Shown: piece by piece, positions 50,829 to 60,243 of the stretch
How the letters are laid out: each line of letters opens with the position of its first letter
Position numbering within the stretch: position 1 is the first letter of the stretch
The notes under the pieces: model-generated
Seen by the model: only the letters and a program-made list of their open reading frames with translations
What the model was told of the DNA's origin: nothing
Database searches by the model: none
Program-made: the position numbers and the translations under genes
Assembly: GCF_039543645.1 (NCBI RefSeq)
Contig: NZ_BAABKD010000009.1
Location: forward strand, 1-64,000
Length of the DNA stretch: 64,000 bases
Source: Paenalcaligenes hermetiae
Lineage (GTDB): Bacteria > Pseudomonadota > Gammaproteobacteria > Burkholderiales > Burkholderiaceae_B
Direction: 5' to 3'

Positions 50829-52037
50829 TTAGTCTGCCTGTTTACGTAGGTAGGTTGGAATATCGTATTGATCCATACCAGAGGTTTCTAAAGCACGTAC
50901 CTGCAAGGACGCTTCTGCACTGCGAGTCCGCATAACAGAAGGAATCGATGGGGCAGGCTCTTCAGAAATTGGCTCGGGCTTTACTGGCTCAACGGTAGTT
51001 GGCTCATTATCCGTTCCCGTGCGTAAGACAGGCTCTGCAGCAGGAGTTTCCACTAGCTGCGGACGTGCCTGTTCCTGCTCTTTGTGTCGTCCTAAGCCGG
51101 TAGCCACCACGGTAACGCGTAGGCTATCACCCATGCTATCATCGTATGCTGTACCAAAGATTACGTGCGCATCTTCCGCTGCGTAACCTTGAATAATATC
51201 CATAATCTCTCGTGTCTCACGCAGTTTGAGATCTCGGCCTGCCGTAATGTTCACCAAGACACCACGTGCACCATGTAAATCCACACCCTCAAGCAATGGG
51301 CATGCAATCGCACGCTCAGCGGCCTCTCGGGCACGACCTTCACCAGAAGCCACCGCAATACCCATCATGGCTTGCCCTTGCTCGCCCATAATGGTTTTCA
51401 CGTCTTCGAAGTCAACGTTTACGTTACCTTCTACGTTAATAATTTCGGCAATACCGGCACAAGCATTATGCAAAACATCATCCGCGACTTTAAAGCAGTC
51501 TTCTTGGGTGGCGTCTTCGTCCATTAAGTCGTAGAGGTTTTCATTTAAAACCACGATTAAAGAGTGAACGTGTTTTGATAGCTCTGCGATACCGGCATTT
51601 GCCGTATTCATGCGACGCTTACCCTCGAAATTAAATGGTTTCGTCACAACGCCAACTGTCAAAATGCCAAGCTCTTTAGCGACCTCAGCCACAATGGGGC
51701 TTGCTCCAGTCCCCGTGCCCCCGCCCATACCCGCAGTAATGAAAACCATATGGGCTCCTTCGAGCACTTTGCGGATCTCATCTCGTGCCGTTTCTGCCGC
51801 CGCACGACCTTGCTCGGGTTTAGCTCCGGCTCCGAGCCCAGAGCGACCCAACGCGATTTGCACAGGGGCTTCGCTACTTGCTAACGCTTGTGCATCAGTA
51901 TTGGCGCAAATAAACTCTACGCCTTGAACGCCGGAATGAATCATGTGATTCACCGCGTTACCACCAGCACCGCCCACACCAATGACCTTAATCACGGTAG
52001 AGCTATTACTAGTGTCTAGTATTTCAAAGTTCATCAT
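50829..52037 (-). CDS. ftsZ: Cell division GTPase FtsZ
   Basis: FtsZ polymerises into the Z-ring. The 402-residue protein has the tubulin-like signature VGGAGGNAVNHM, the GGGTGTGA loop (about 108-115) and the T7 synergy loop with NVDFEDVKTIM (about 210). A variable linker (about 320-385) follows, and the conserved C-terminal peptide YDIPTYLRKQ that binds FtsA and ZipA. Two adjacent ATGs exist at 52037 and 52034; GAGGGAA upstream suits either. It follows ftsA by 96 bp, leaving room for a promoter. Confidence 0.98.
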   Translation of the reverse strand: MMNFEILDTSNSSTVIKVIGVGGAGGNAVNHMIHSGVQGVEFICANTDAQALASSEAPVQIALGRSGLGAGAKPEQGRAAAETARDEIRKVLEGAHMVFITAGMGGGTGTGASPIVAEVAKELGILTVGVVTKPFNFEGKRRMNTANAGIAELSKHVHSLIVVLNENLYDLMDEDATQEDCFKVADDVLHNACAGIAEIINVEGNVNVDFEDVKTIMGEQGQAMMGIAVASGEGRAREAAERAIACPLLEGVDLHGARGVLVNITAGRDLKLRETREIMDIIQGYAAEDAHVIFGTAYDDSMGDSLRVTVVATGLGRHKEQEQARPQLVETPAAEPVLRTGTDNEPTTVEPVKPEPISEEPAPSIPSVMRTRSAEASLQVRALETSGMDQYDIPTYLRKQAD

Positions 52038-52133
52038 TTCGATTCCCTCGCATATGTATTTGGCAAGAATGTTGTCTTGCCTCCCCGATCAGTTGTTATA
52101 TACGCAGTTACTGTTTTTTACAAAAAACAAGTG

Positions 52134-53360
52134 TTAATTCATAAACCATTCTTTGGCTTTTGCCAATAAGTACTTAAAGCGACCTTGCGTCTGTATCCCT
52201 TTACGACCGCGCCCATAATCCAAACGAGCCTGAGTCAATAACCCCATGGCGGTAGAAAAACGTGGATTGCGCATCATGTCTGCTAAGCTACCATGGTAAA
52301 TGGGCATAGCGACTCGTACTTGCTTTAAAAATACGTCCTCTGCTAGCTCCACAATACCAGGTAATAATGCCGTGCCCCCAGTAATCACTACCCCAGAGGC
52401 TAATAGGTCTTCATAACCGGATTCCCGCACGCTGTGTTGTACTAATTGAAACAATTCTTCAACACGTGGTTCTATAACCGCTCCCAGCGCATGGCGCTTT
52501 ACTTGGCGATTTGGTCTATCACCTAAACCCGGAACCTCGAACAGTTCCTCGGGGCTTGCATTTGCCTCGCGTGCTAAACCATAACGCAGTTTGATTTCCT
52601 CTGCGTCTGGCATCGGTGTACGCAACATGGTAGCAATATCACTTGTGATTTGGTCTCCCGCGATGGGGATCACCTGCGTATGTCGTATAGCACCACCGGT
52701 GTATATCGCTATATCAGTGGTACCACTACCTATGTCTATTAATAATACACCGAGTTCTTTCTCATCCTCAGTCAAACAGGCCAAACTTGAAGCCAAAGGT
52801 GAAAGCATCAATTCTTTGACCTCTAGGCCACAGCGGCGTACGCAACGCTCAATGTTTTGGGCCGATGATGCGGTCGCCGTCACTATATGGACCCGAACCT
52901 CCAGTCTAAAACCACTCATACCGACTGGATCTTTAATGTCTTCTTGGGCATCCACAATGAACTCTTGCTCCAACACATGCAGCACCTGTTGATCCATTGG
53001 GATATTCACTGCTTGAGCAGTTTCTATTACCTTAGCGACATCCGTAGGAGTGACTTCCTTGTCCTTGACGGCAACCATGCCACTTGAGTTCAAACTACGA
53101 ATATGGTTACCCGTAATCGCAGTATAGACCTCGCCTATTTTGCAATCAGCCATCAACTCCGCTTCTTCGAGTGCGCGCTGAATTGAGTTCACGGTGGCTT
53201 CAATATTGACAACGACCCCCTTGCGCATGCCCATGGACTCATGTTGACCTAGTCCTAATACTTCGAAGCGGCCCTCAGGCAAGACCTCGGCTACCACAGC
53301 CACAACTTTACTCGTGCCTATATCTAATGCAACAATGAGATCCTTATTATCACGGGTCAT
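52134..53360 (-). CDS. ftsA: Cell division protein FtsA
   Basis: FtsA is the actin-like protein that tethers FtsZ to the membrane and recruits later divisome proteins. The 408-residue chain has LIVALDIGTSKVVAVVAEV (phosphate 1), LLIDIGSGTTDIAIY (phosphate 2) and GVVITGGTALLPGIVELAE (adenosine motif). The C-terminal amphipathic tail FKYLLAKAKEWFMN is the membrane-targeting sequence. It starts 13 bp after ftsQ. Confidence 0.98.
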   Translation of the reverse strand: MTRDNKDLIVALDIGTSKVVAVVAEVLPEGRFEVLGLGQHESMGMRKGVVVNIEATVNSIQRALEEAELMADCKIGEVYTAITGNHIRSLNSSGMVAVKDKEVTPTDVAKVIETAQAVNIPMDQQVLHVLEQEFIVDAQEDIKDPVGMSGFRLEVRVHIVTATASSAQNIERCVRRCGLEVKELMLSPLASSLACLTEDEKELGVLLIDIGSGTTDIAIYTGGAIRHTQVIPIAGDQITSDIATMLRTPMPDAEEIKLRYGLAREANASPEELFEVPGLGDRPNRQVKRHALGAVIEPRVEELFQLVQHSVRESGYEDLLASGVVITGGTALLPGIVELAEDVFLKQVRVAMPIYHGSLADMMRNPRFSTAMGLLTQARLDYGRGRKGIQTQGRFKYLLAKAKEWFMN

Positions 53361-53372
53361 AGAATTTTATCT

Positions 53373-54182
53373 TTATTCAATAATTGTAGGTGGGGCTAGC
53401 TCGATAGCAAAACCATTGCTATAGCGCAAATCTGCGCTTTGAATAGCCCGCCCCTCTAGTCGTTCTAGCAATGTAGGCCAAGCTTGCACAAAACGCTCTA
53501 GGCGCTCTGCAAAATCCCGTGCGCCTGAAGTACCATGCAAATCTGCAATATCCGCAGCAGGATCACGCCCAAGCTGCATACGCATACCGTTAGATAGCAC
53601 AACATCCCAAGCATAACGAGGACTGAGATTAAACTCATGGATGCTAACTCCCAGTGGTGTGAGCCACTGAGTAATTTCAGCATAGCGCTGTACCACTAAA
53701 TGCTCAGAGTTAGCCGGTCCACGCAACTGAGGCAACTGTACTTCCTCGCCTAAGACAGCCTCATTTGCAGAGAACGGCTCACCCCAAGTGTTAATCATGT
53801 CATTTTCATTCCAATATGCCATGGGCTGGTGTTCTTCTATTTTAACCTCTAATGTGTTTGGCCACACCCTTCGTACTTGAGCGCGTCTCACCCATGGGGC
53901 ACTTTCAATCAAAACACGCGACTGCTCTAAATCAATAGTGAAAAAATTCCCCTTTAACTGCCCCGCAATAGTTGCGCTTACCGTCGCAGGCGTTACATAG
54001 ACCAAGGCGTCATTATTGACCCCTTCAATTTTAACGGTATCAACCACAAAATAAGGTAGGCGAATCACCCAAACTATTGCACTGAGCAACAAGCCGATTA
54101 CAGCTAGTAGCGCCAGTACATTCGCCACATAATTGACGTGACGATAGTCTAATGAAAATGAAGGTAAATATCGCCCTAACAT
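53373..54182 (-). CDS. ftsQ: Cell division protein FtsQ
   Basis: FtsQ is a bitopic divisome hub in complex with FtsL and FtsB. The 269-residue protein has a cytoplasmic N-terminus of about 15 residues, one transmembrane helix (about 18-42), a POTRA domain (about 48-120; YFVVDTVKIEGVNND) and an FtsQ beta domain (RRAQVRRVWPNTLEVKIEEHQPMAYWN). Its coding region ends 12 bp before ftsA and starts 2 bp after ddl. Sequence conservation outside the POTRA/beta boundary is low, as is normal for the family. Confidence 0.95.
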   Translation of the reverse strand: MLGRYLPSFSLDYRHVNYVANVLALLAVIGLLLSAIVWVIRLPYFVVDTVKIEGVNNDALVYVTPATVSATIAGQLKGNFFTIDLEQSRVLIESAPWVRRAQVRRVWPNTLEVKIEEHQPMAYWNENDMINTWGEPFSANEAVLGEEVQLPQLRGPANSEHLVVQRYAEITQWLTPLGVSIHEFNLSPRYAWDVVLSNGMRMQLGRDPAADIADLHGTSGARDFAERLERFVQAWPTLLERLEGRAIQSADLRYSNGFAIELAPPTIIE

Positions 54183-54184
54183 AC

Positions 54185-55129
54185 TTATTTTCTAGCCACC
54201 GCTTGAAGTTTTAAGCTCGCACTTTTTAAGATGCTTAAGCATAGCTGTTCGTAACTTATCCCTTCAGCCTTGGCTGCCATGGGAACTAAAGAATGACTCG
54301 TCATGCCAGGCGAAGTATTGACCTCGAGCAACCAAGGCTGATTATTTTCATCCAGCATGAAATCCACACGTCCCCAGCCCTCGCAGTTCACACCCAAATA
54401 TGCTTGACGTGCATACTCTTGAATTTGCATAGTGAGTTCAGCAGGTAAGTCCGCGGGACAAAAATACTGCGTCGCATCACTGTAGTATTTGTTTTCAAAG
54501 TCGTAGTTGCCATCAGGGGCTACTATTTCAATCACTGGTAAAGCCCGAGCCTGCTCGCCTGAACCTAATACCGGCACAGTAAGCTCACGCCCTTTAATAA
54601 AGCGTTCAGCTAGCACAAACCGATCAAAACGCGCCGCTAACCGATAGGCGTCAAGCATTTGTTCTGAGGTTTCAATACGGCTAAAACCTACGGTTGAGCC
54701 TTCGTGCGCAGGCTTCATAATAAAAGGAAAAGCCAAGACCTGATCCAATTGACGTAGGTCTTGCTCTGACTGCAATAAAGCAAACTCAGGAGTAGGCAAG
54801 CCAAGTTGCAACCAAACCCTTTTTGTCATGACTTTATCCATCGCTAGGGCGGATGCCATCGGCCCACTTCCCGTGTATGGAATCTGCAGTAGCTCTAACG
54901 CCCCTTGTAGCGTTCCGTCCTCACCAAAACGTCCATGCAAGGCGATAAAAACACGGTCAAAACCAGCTTGAGCTAAATCACTTAAATTTTGAGATTGCGT
55001 ATCAAACAAATGAGCATCAACCCCTAACCGGCGGAGCGCATCATGTACCCCTGCTCCGGACATCAGAGAGACCTCGCGTTCGGCTGAAACACCACCGTAC
55101 AACACCCCAACTTTTCCTAAATGATTCAT
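54185..55129 (-). CDS. ddl: D-alanine--D-alanine ligase
   Basis: Ddl makes the D-Ala-D-Ala dipeptide used by MurF. The 314-residue ATP-grasp enzyme shows GGVSAEREVSLMSG, ALHGRFGEDGTLQG, GSGPMASALAMDK, MKPAHEGSTVGFSRI and the metal-binding EVNTSPGMTSHSLVP. It overlaps the murC stop by 4 bp (ATGA) and lies in the DdlB position of the dcw cluster. Confidence 0.98.
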   Translation of the reverse strand: MNHLGKVGVLYGGVSAEREVSLMSGAGVHDALRRLGVDAHLFDTQSQNLSDLAQAGFDRVFIALHGRFGEDGTLQGALELLQIPYTGSGPMASALAMDKVMTKRVWLQLGLPTPEFALLQSEQDLRQLDQVLAFPFIMKPAHEGSTVGFSRIETSEQMLDAYRLAARFDRFVLAERFIKGRELTVPVLGSGEQARALPVIEIVAPDGNYDFENKYYSDATQYFCPADLPAELTMQIQEYARQAYLGVNCEGWGRVDFMLDENNQPWLLEVNTSPGMTSHSLVPMAAKAEGISYEQLCLSILKSASLKLQAVARK

Positions 55130-56535
55130 GCTAATTCCTTTAGTTGACCCGCCACCCGACTAATTGAACCTGCCCCCATTAACAATACGACATCCCCATC
55201 GCGCACAAAATTATGGATGGCTTCAGGCAGTTGTGCAACATCTTCTACAAAAACAGGCTCGACGCGTCCAGCAACACGAATGGCTCGTGATAAGGCGCGC
55301 CCATCCGCCGCAATAATAGGCTCTTCCCCAGCCGCATAGACCTCGGTTAAAAATACAGCATCGGCTTGGCTGAGAACCTGCACAAAATCCTCAAAACAAT
55401 CGCGTGTGCGCGTGTAGCGATGGGGCTGGAATGCCAACACTAGACGACGATCAGGCCACGCTCCACGAGCCGCGTCTAAGGTGGCTTGCATCTCAGCTGG
55501 GTGGTGCCCATAATCATCAACCACCGTATACGTGCCCCCACCTGCCGCAGACGGTACCGCCAAATCACCGATTTGAGCAAAACGGCGTCCTACACCTGTA
55601 AAGTCATCTAAGGCCGCAGCAATATCCGCATCGGCCACTCCAAGTTCAGTAGCGACAGCAATCGCTGCCAAGGCATTCAAAACATTATGCTTACCGGGTA
55701 AGTTCAAACGTATCGATAATGTAGGTAACTCGCCCGCACTTCCTTGGCGTATCACATCAAAATGCATTTTAGTGCCAACATGGCGTACATTAATAGCCCG
55801 TACCTGCGCTTGCTCATTATCAATACCGTACGTCGTCACCGGTCGTGATACAAAAGGAATGATCTCTTGTACATTCGCATCATCCACACAGAGAACGGCG
55901 CTCCCATAAAAAGGAAGGCGTTGGGTGAAATCAATAAATGCGCTTTTCAACCGAGCAACATCATGGCCATAGGTGTCCATATGGTCCACATCTATGTTTG
56001 TAATAATCGCCATGACAGGCAATAAGTTCAAAAAGGAAGCATCGGATTCATCTGCCTCGACGACAATATAGTCTCCCTGTCCTAAGCGAGCATTCGCCCC
56101 AGCTGAATTCAATCGCCCCCCGATCACAAAGGTGGGGTCCAAGTCGCCAGCGGCTAAAATACTAGCAACTAAGCTAGTCGTCGTAGTTTTACCATGGGTC
56201 CCAGCTACAGCAATGCCTCGCTTTAAGCGCATTAGCTCAGTTAGCATCAACGCTCTGGGCACCACGGGAATGCGCAACGCCCGCGCTGCTAAAACCTCTG
56301 GGTTATCATTACCGATCGCCGTAGACACCACGATCGCCCCCATCCCTTTTACATTATCCGCATGATGCCCGATAACAATACGTGCCCCAAGCTGCTCTAA
56401 TCGTCTTGTCACCGCTGACTCTTGAATATCCGAACCACTAATGGCATATCCTAGGTTCAACAAAACCTCGGCAATACCGCTCATACCTGAGCCGCCAATC
56501 CCGACAAAATGAATATGTTGAATACGATGTTTCAT
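55126..56535 (-). CDS. murC: UDP-N-acetylmuramate--L-alanine ligase MurC
   Basis: MurC adds L-Ala to UDP-MurNAc. The 469-residue Mur ligase has the N-terminal HFVGIGGSGMSGIAEVL, the ATP loop AVAGTHGKTTTTSLVA (about 108-123), VVEADESDASF and IDVDHMDTYG. The C-terminal DDYGHHPAEMQATL and FQPHRYTRT blocks are specific to MurC. It overlaps both murG (4 bp) and ddl (4 bp). Confidence 0.98.
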   Translation of the reverse strand: MKHRIQHIHFVGIGGSGMSGIAEVLLNLGYAISGSDIQESAVTRRLEQLGARIVIGHHADNVKGMGAIVVSTAIGNDNPEVLAARALRIPVVPRALMLTELMRLKRGIAVAGTHGKTTTTSLVASILAAGDLDPTFVIGGRLNSAGANARLGQGDYIVVEADESDASFLNLLPVMAIITNIDVDHMDTYGHDVARLKSAFIDFTQRLPFYGSAVLCVDDANVQEIIPFVSRPVTTYGIDNEQAQVRAINVRHVGTKMHFDVIRQGSAGELPTLSIRLNLPGKHNVLNALAAIAVATELGVADADIAAALDDFTGVGRRFAQIGDLAVPSAAGGGTYTVVDDYGHHPAEMQATLDAARGAWPDRRLVLAFQPHRYTRTRDCFEDFVQVLSQADAVFLTEVYAAGEEPIIAADGRALSRAIRVAGRVEPVFVEDVAQLPEAIHNFVRDGDVVLLMGAGSISRVAGQLKELA

Positions 56536-57602
56536 GCATTTCCTTTAGCTAATCGCACACACGTATTAGCAATTTTTTCTGTGGCTTCTAATTGCGCATG
56601 CTCCTGAGCATGAATGGCCATTTGCTGCAGTTGCTGACGATTGAGTTGTCGTAACCAGCTAGTTAACCACTCTACAGTTAGAGCAGATTGTGGTTGCAAC
56701 CAGGCGGCATCACAATCACTTAAATAACGTGCATTGGCAGTTTGATGATCATCTATGGCATGGGGTAAGGGCACGAACAGCGCAGCCACCCCTACGGCGG
56801 CCACCTCTGCAACCGTCATTGCTCCAGCACGACAAATCACCACATCCGCATCAGCCATCGCGGTTGCCATATCATCAATAAAAGCTGTTGCTGTGGCTTT
56901 TACTCCTAACGCCCGATAATGATCCTGCACCTGACGCACATGCATCTGACCTGTTTGGTGTGTCACCACCGGTCGTTGAGCCTCTGGGATTTGTTCTAAA
57001 GCCAAGGGAATCACGGCATTCAACGGCGCCGCCCCGAGGCTGCCTCCAACCACCAATAAGCGCAAAGGCCCCCGTCGTCGCCCATAGCGCAACGCCGGTG
57101 CAGCTTGCTTAGTAAAACTTGCTCGCACCGGATTACCCACCATGACAGCCCCCGGGAGCGCCCCAGGGAAACCCACTAAAGCCTGGCGAGCTATTTTCGC
57201 AAGGTAACGATTTGCCGTACCGCCAATGGCATTTTGCTCATGTATGATCAGAGGTATCCCTGCCAGTTTTGCCATGAGCCCCCCAGGAAAGGCGACATAC
57301 CCACCCATGCCTAGCACCACACTCGGGCGCGCTACCTTTAATGCTTGTCGGGCTTCTAGGCAAGCTTTTACAAGACGAAAAGGAAGCTGCACCATAGCAG
57401 AAACCCCTTTGCCTCGTAAGCCAGCAAAACGTAACGGTAATAACGGAAAACCATGCTCAGGCACAAGCTGACCTTCCATCCGCTCTGGATGCCCTAACCA
57501 ATAAACGCGCCAGCCTTGAGCGCGCAAATGATGCGCTACAGCAAGCCCAGGCATAATATGACCGCCCGTGCCTCCTGCCATGATCAATATTGATCGACTC
57601 AT
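56532..57602 (-). CDS. murG: Undecaprenyldiphospho-muramoylpentapeptide N-acetylglucosaminyltransferase MurG
   Basis: MurG converts lipid I to lipid II at the inner membrane face. The 356-residue GT28 protein has IMAGGTGGHIMPGLAVA, GMGGYVAFPGG, IHEQNAIGGTANR, GGSLGAAPLN and the donor-binding VICRAGAMTVAEVAAVGVAALFVPLPHAIDDHQTAN region. ATGA overlaps tie it to ftsW and murC. Confidence 0.98.
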   Translation of the reverse strand: MSRSILIMAGGTGGHIMPGLAVAHHLRAQGWRVYWLGHPERMEGQLVPEHGFPLLPLRFAGLRGKGVSAMVQLPFRLVKACLEARQALKVARPSVVLGMGGYVAFPGGLMAKLAGIPLIIHEQNAIGGTANRYLAKIARQALVGFPGALPGAVMVGNPVRASFTKQAAPALRYGRRRGPLRLLVVGGSLGAAPLNAVIPLALEQIPEAQRPVVTHQTGQMHVRQVQDHYRALGVKATATAFIDDMATAMADADVVICRAGAMTVAEVAAVGVAALFVPLPHAIDDHQTANARYLSDCDAAWLQPQSALTVEWLTSWLRQLNRQQLQQMAIHAQEHAQLEATEKIANTCVRLAKGNA

Positions 57603-58789
57603 CGCCGTATCCCCCGCATTAAATTCCGGTTCTCATGGTCTACACGTAATAACAAGGCAATAGCCATCAAATTCATTAAAATGGCTGAGCCACCGTAACT
57701 CACTAAAGGTAATGTCAGCCCTTTAGTTGGCAATAAACCCAAGCAAACACCAATATTAATAAAGGTCTGCACCCCAAACCACACGCCTACCCCTTGAGCT
57801 AGCATGCCATTAAATAACCGCTCCATAGCAATGGCTTGACGACCTATTTCAAAAGCACGCCAAATAATAAAGGCAAAAGTCAAAATAAGTAGGGTCACAC
57901 CAACAAAACCAAGCTCCTCACCGATTACCGCTACAATAAAATCCGTATGCGCCTCGGGCAAATAATGCAGCTTTTCGATACTGGATCCAAGACCCACACC
58001 AAACCATTCACCACGCCCAAATGCAATCAACGAGTGGGATAACTGATAAGCACTACCATAAGCATTTTCTGGTTTCCAGGGGTCTAAGTAAACAAACAAA
58101 CGCTCCCTACGCCATGGGGCAAACCAAATCATCGCTGCACCAATGCCACCAAAAAGTGTAATCATCCCTAGCATCCAGCGCAAAGCGATACCACCAATAA
58201 ACAGAATCCCCATAGCAATGCAGGCGATGACAACAAACGCGCCAAGATCAGGCTCAAGTATTAGTAAGCCGCCGACCAAACCAACAACAGCGATCATTGG
58301 CACAAAGCCACGTAAAAACTCCGACATATGATCTTTTCTCACTACAACGTATTTAGCAGCAAAGATCATCATGGCGACCTTCATAAACTCTGATGGCTGA
58401 AAATTGACCAAGCCTAACGGGATCCAACGCCTAGCTCCGTTGACTTCTCGACCAATACCCGGAATCAATACGAGTAATAGCAACAGCACTGCAATAACAA
58501 AAACAGGGTAAGCCATTTTTTCCCATACACGCATGGGAATAAAACTGACGGCTCCCGCTAACAGCGCCCCTAGAGCTAAAAACAGAGCATGACGTAATAC
58601 AAAATAATAATGCCCATAACCACGGTACTGCGGCCCATCAGCCAGAGCAATGGACGCAGAATACACCATGAGTAGCCCAAATGCCGCCAACATGCATACA
58701 ACGGTAAGTAAAGAAATATCGATACTCGGCATCGTTGTGCGTGTAGGGCGCTTACTGCGCCAAAGACGTTGTGTTAACGGGGTACTCAT
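57599..58789 (-). CDS. ftsW: Septal peptidoglycan glycosyltransferase FtsW (SEDS)
   Basis: FtsW polymerises lipid II at the septum with FtsI. The 396-residue protein has about ten transmembrane helices. Characteristic SEDS segments are NGARRWIPLGLVNFQPSEFMK, LILEPDLGAFVVI, YQLSHSLIAFGRGEWFGVGLGSS, EAHTDFIVAVIGEELGF and GLTLPLVSYGGSAILMNL. The conserved catalytic Asp lies in the fourth extracellular loop region near LEPDLG/EAHTDF. The ATG at 58789 overlaps the murD stop. An upstream start inside murD is rejected. Confidence 0.97.
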   Translation of the reverse strand: MSTPLTQRLWRSKRPTRTTMPSIDISLLTVVCMLAAFGLLMVYSASIALADGPQYRGYGHYYFVLRHALFLALGALLAGAVSFIPMRVWEKMAYPVFVIAVLLLLLVLIPGIGREVNGARRWIPLGLVNFQPSEFMKVAMMIFAAKYVVVRKDHMSEFLRGFVPMIAVVGLVGGLLILEPDLGAFVVIACIAMGILFIGGIALRWMLGMITLFGGIGAAMIWFAPWRRERLFVYLDPWKPENAYGSAYQLSHSLIAFGRGEWFGVGLGSSIEKLHYLPEAHTDFIVAVIGEELGFVGVTLLILTFAFIIWRAFEIGRQAIAMERLFNGMLAQGVGVWFGVQTFINIGVCLGLLPTKGLTLPLVSYGGSAILMNLMAIALLLRVDHENRNLMRGIRR

Positions 58790-60243
58790 GCGACTTCTCC
58801 ATGATCTAAAGCCAAATCGGTCACGGCTTCTATAAAGCACTGACCACGCTCGATATAATTTTTAAACATATCCAAGCTAGCGCAAGCCGGCGATAGCAGT
58901 ACAGCATCCCCACTTAAGGCATGAGAGAAAGCCTGATGCACGGCCTGTTCTAAGCTAGAGACTAACTCCACAGGAACCGATACCACCTGCAACTGCTCCG
59001 CTATTTTCTGCGCATCTTGACCAAATAAAACCACAGCTCTACATATGTTTTTTTGAATACTCGTGACCAATGGGGCAAAATCCTGACCCTTTCCAACGCC
59101 ACCAGCAATTAAAACCAAAGGTCGCTTTAACCCTTCTATCGCTGCTACCGTCGCACCTACATTCGTCCCTTTGCTATCATTGATAAAGTCAATACCTTGA
59201 ATATTGCGCACAAACTGACAACGGTGGGGCTCGCCCTGATAATGCCGTAAAGTCTCTAATAAAGGCCCCCATGCCAAGCCAGCGGCATGCGCTAAAGCTA
59301 AAGCAGCTAGCGCATTGCTCAAATTGTGCTTGCCCTGAACAAGCAAAGCGGCAGCAGGCAATAGATAATCAGGCTTCCCGTCTGCTGTTGTAGTACAAAT
59401 CCAATCCTGACCCTGGAACTCGCAGACTCCCATATCCTGTCGCTGAGGGGGGCGATTCAATCCAAAACTTTGTACCTGGTGGTGAGCCACTAGGTTCAAG
59501 GTGGCCGCATCGTCTCGATTAACAATAGCTAACTGACTCATGCTTAGTAAGCGCGCTTTAGCCTGAGCATAAGCGGCCATTGAACCATGCCAGTCAATAT
59601 GATCTTGCGATAAATTCAGTACCGTGCCCGCTAACACCGGTAAAGATTCGGTGTGCTGAAGCTGAAAGCTAGAGAGCTCAATCACCCAAAAGTCAGGTAG
59701 GGCGTCTTGGTCAAGGGCTTCAGTTAACGCCGCCAACGCCGCTGGACTAATGTTTCCTGCTGCCCGCACCGTTAAACCGCTCGCCTGCACCATCGCTTTT
59801 AGCATTTGTGTTACCGTGGTTTTACCGTTAGTTCCGGTGACTGCCAGCAGCTTGGGCTGATAGCCCTGTAAGCGTAAGTCAGCAAGCGCTTGCGCAAATA
59901 GCTCTATTTCGCTGATAACACGAATACCCCGCTCTGTAGCAGCCGTTAATAATGCCGCCACTTCAGGCTGCGTCACCGCTAAGCCTGGACTCAACACTAC
60001 GGTTTGCACCCCATCAAGCACATTTAGCTGCATCGCCGCTGCGCCAAGAACCACCTCTATAGCGGCGATCTCATACTGCTGGTGTAGTTGATCGATATAG
60101 TCCTGATAATGTGGTCGCGTGTCGGCCAAACGTACGGGCAACTGTTGACGTAAATACCAATGTGCCGCCGCAAGACCGGTTTCCCCTAACCCGAGGATCA
60201 GTGTAAAGCCATTTTTAGAGGTGGAAAATATCGGGCTGTTCAT
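58786..60243 (-). CDS. murD: UDP-N-acetylmuramoyl-L-alanine--D-glutamate ligase MurD
   Basis: MurD adds D-Glu to UDP-MurNAc-L-Ala. The 485-residue ligase shows LILGLGETGLAAAHWYL, the ATP loop VTGTNGKTTVTQML (about 138-151), ELSSFQL, NLSQDHIDWHGSMAAY and NDSKGTNVGATVAAIEGL. LSPACASLDMFKNYIERG lies at the C-terminus. The ATG at 60243 overlaps the mraY stop (ATGA), so the longer frame extending into mraY is rejected. It is slightly longer than E. coli MurD (438), because of extra loops in the middle and C-terminal domains. Confidence 0.97.
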   Translation of the reverse strand: MNSPIFSTSKNGFTLILGLGETGLAAAHWYLRQQLPVRLADTRPHYQDYIDQLHQQYEIAAIEVVLGAAAMQLNVLDGVQTVVLSPGLAVTQPEVAALLTAATERGIRVISEIELFAQALADLRLQGYQPKLLAVTGTNGKTTVTQMLKAMVQASGLTVRAAGNISPAALAALTEALDQDALPDFWVIELSSFQLQHTESLPVLAGTVLNLSQDHIDWHGSMAAYAQAKARLLSMSQLAIVNRDDAATLNLVAHHQVQSFGLNRPPQRQDMGVCEFQGQDWICTTTADGKPDYLLPAAALLVQGKHNLSNALAALALAHAAGLAWGPLLETLRHYQGEPHRCQFVRNIQGIDFINDSKGTNVGATVAAIEGLKRPLVLIAGGVGKGQDFAPLVTSIQKNICRAVVLFGQDAQKIAEQLQVVSVPVELVSSLEQAVHQAFSHALSGDAVLLSPACASLDMFKNYIERGQCFIEAVTDLALDHGEVA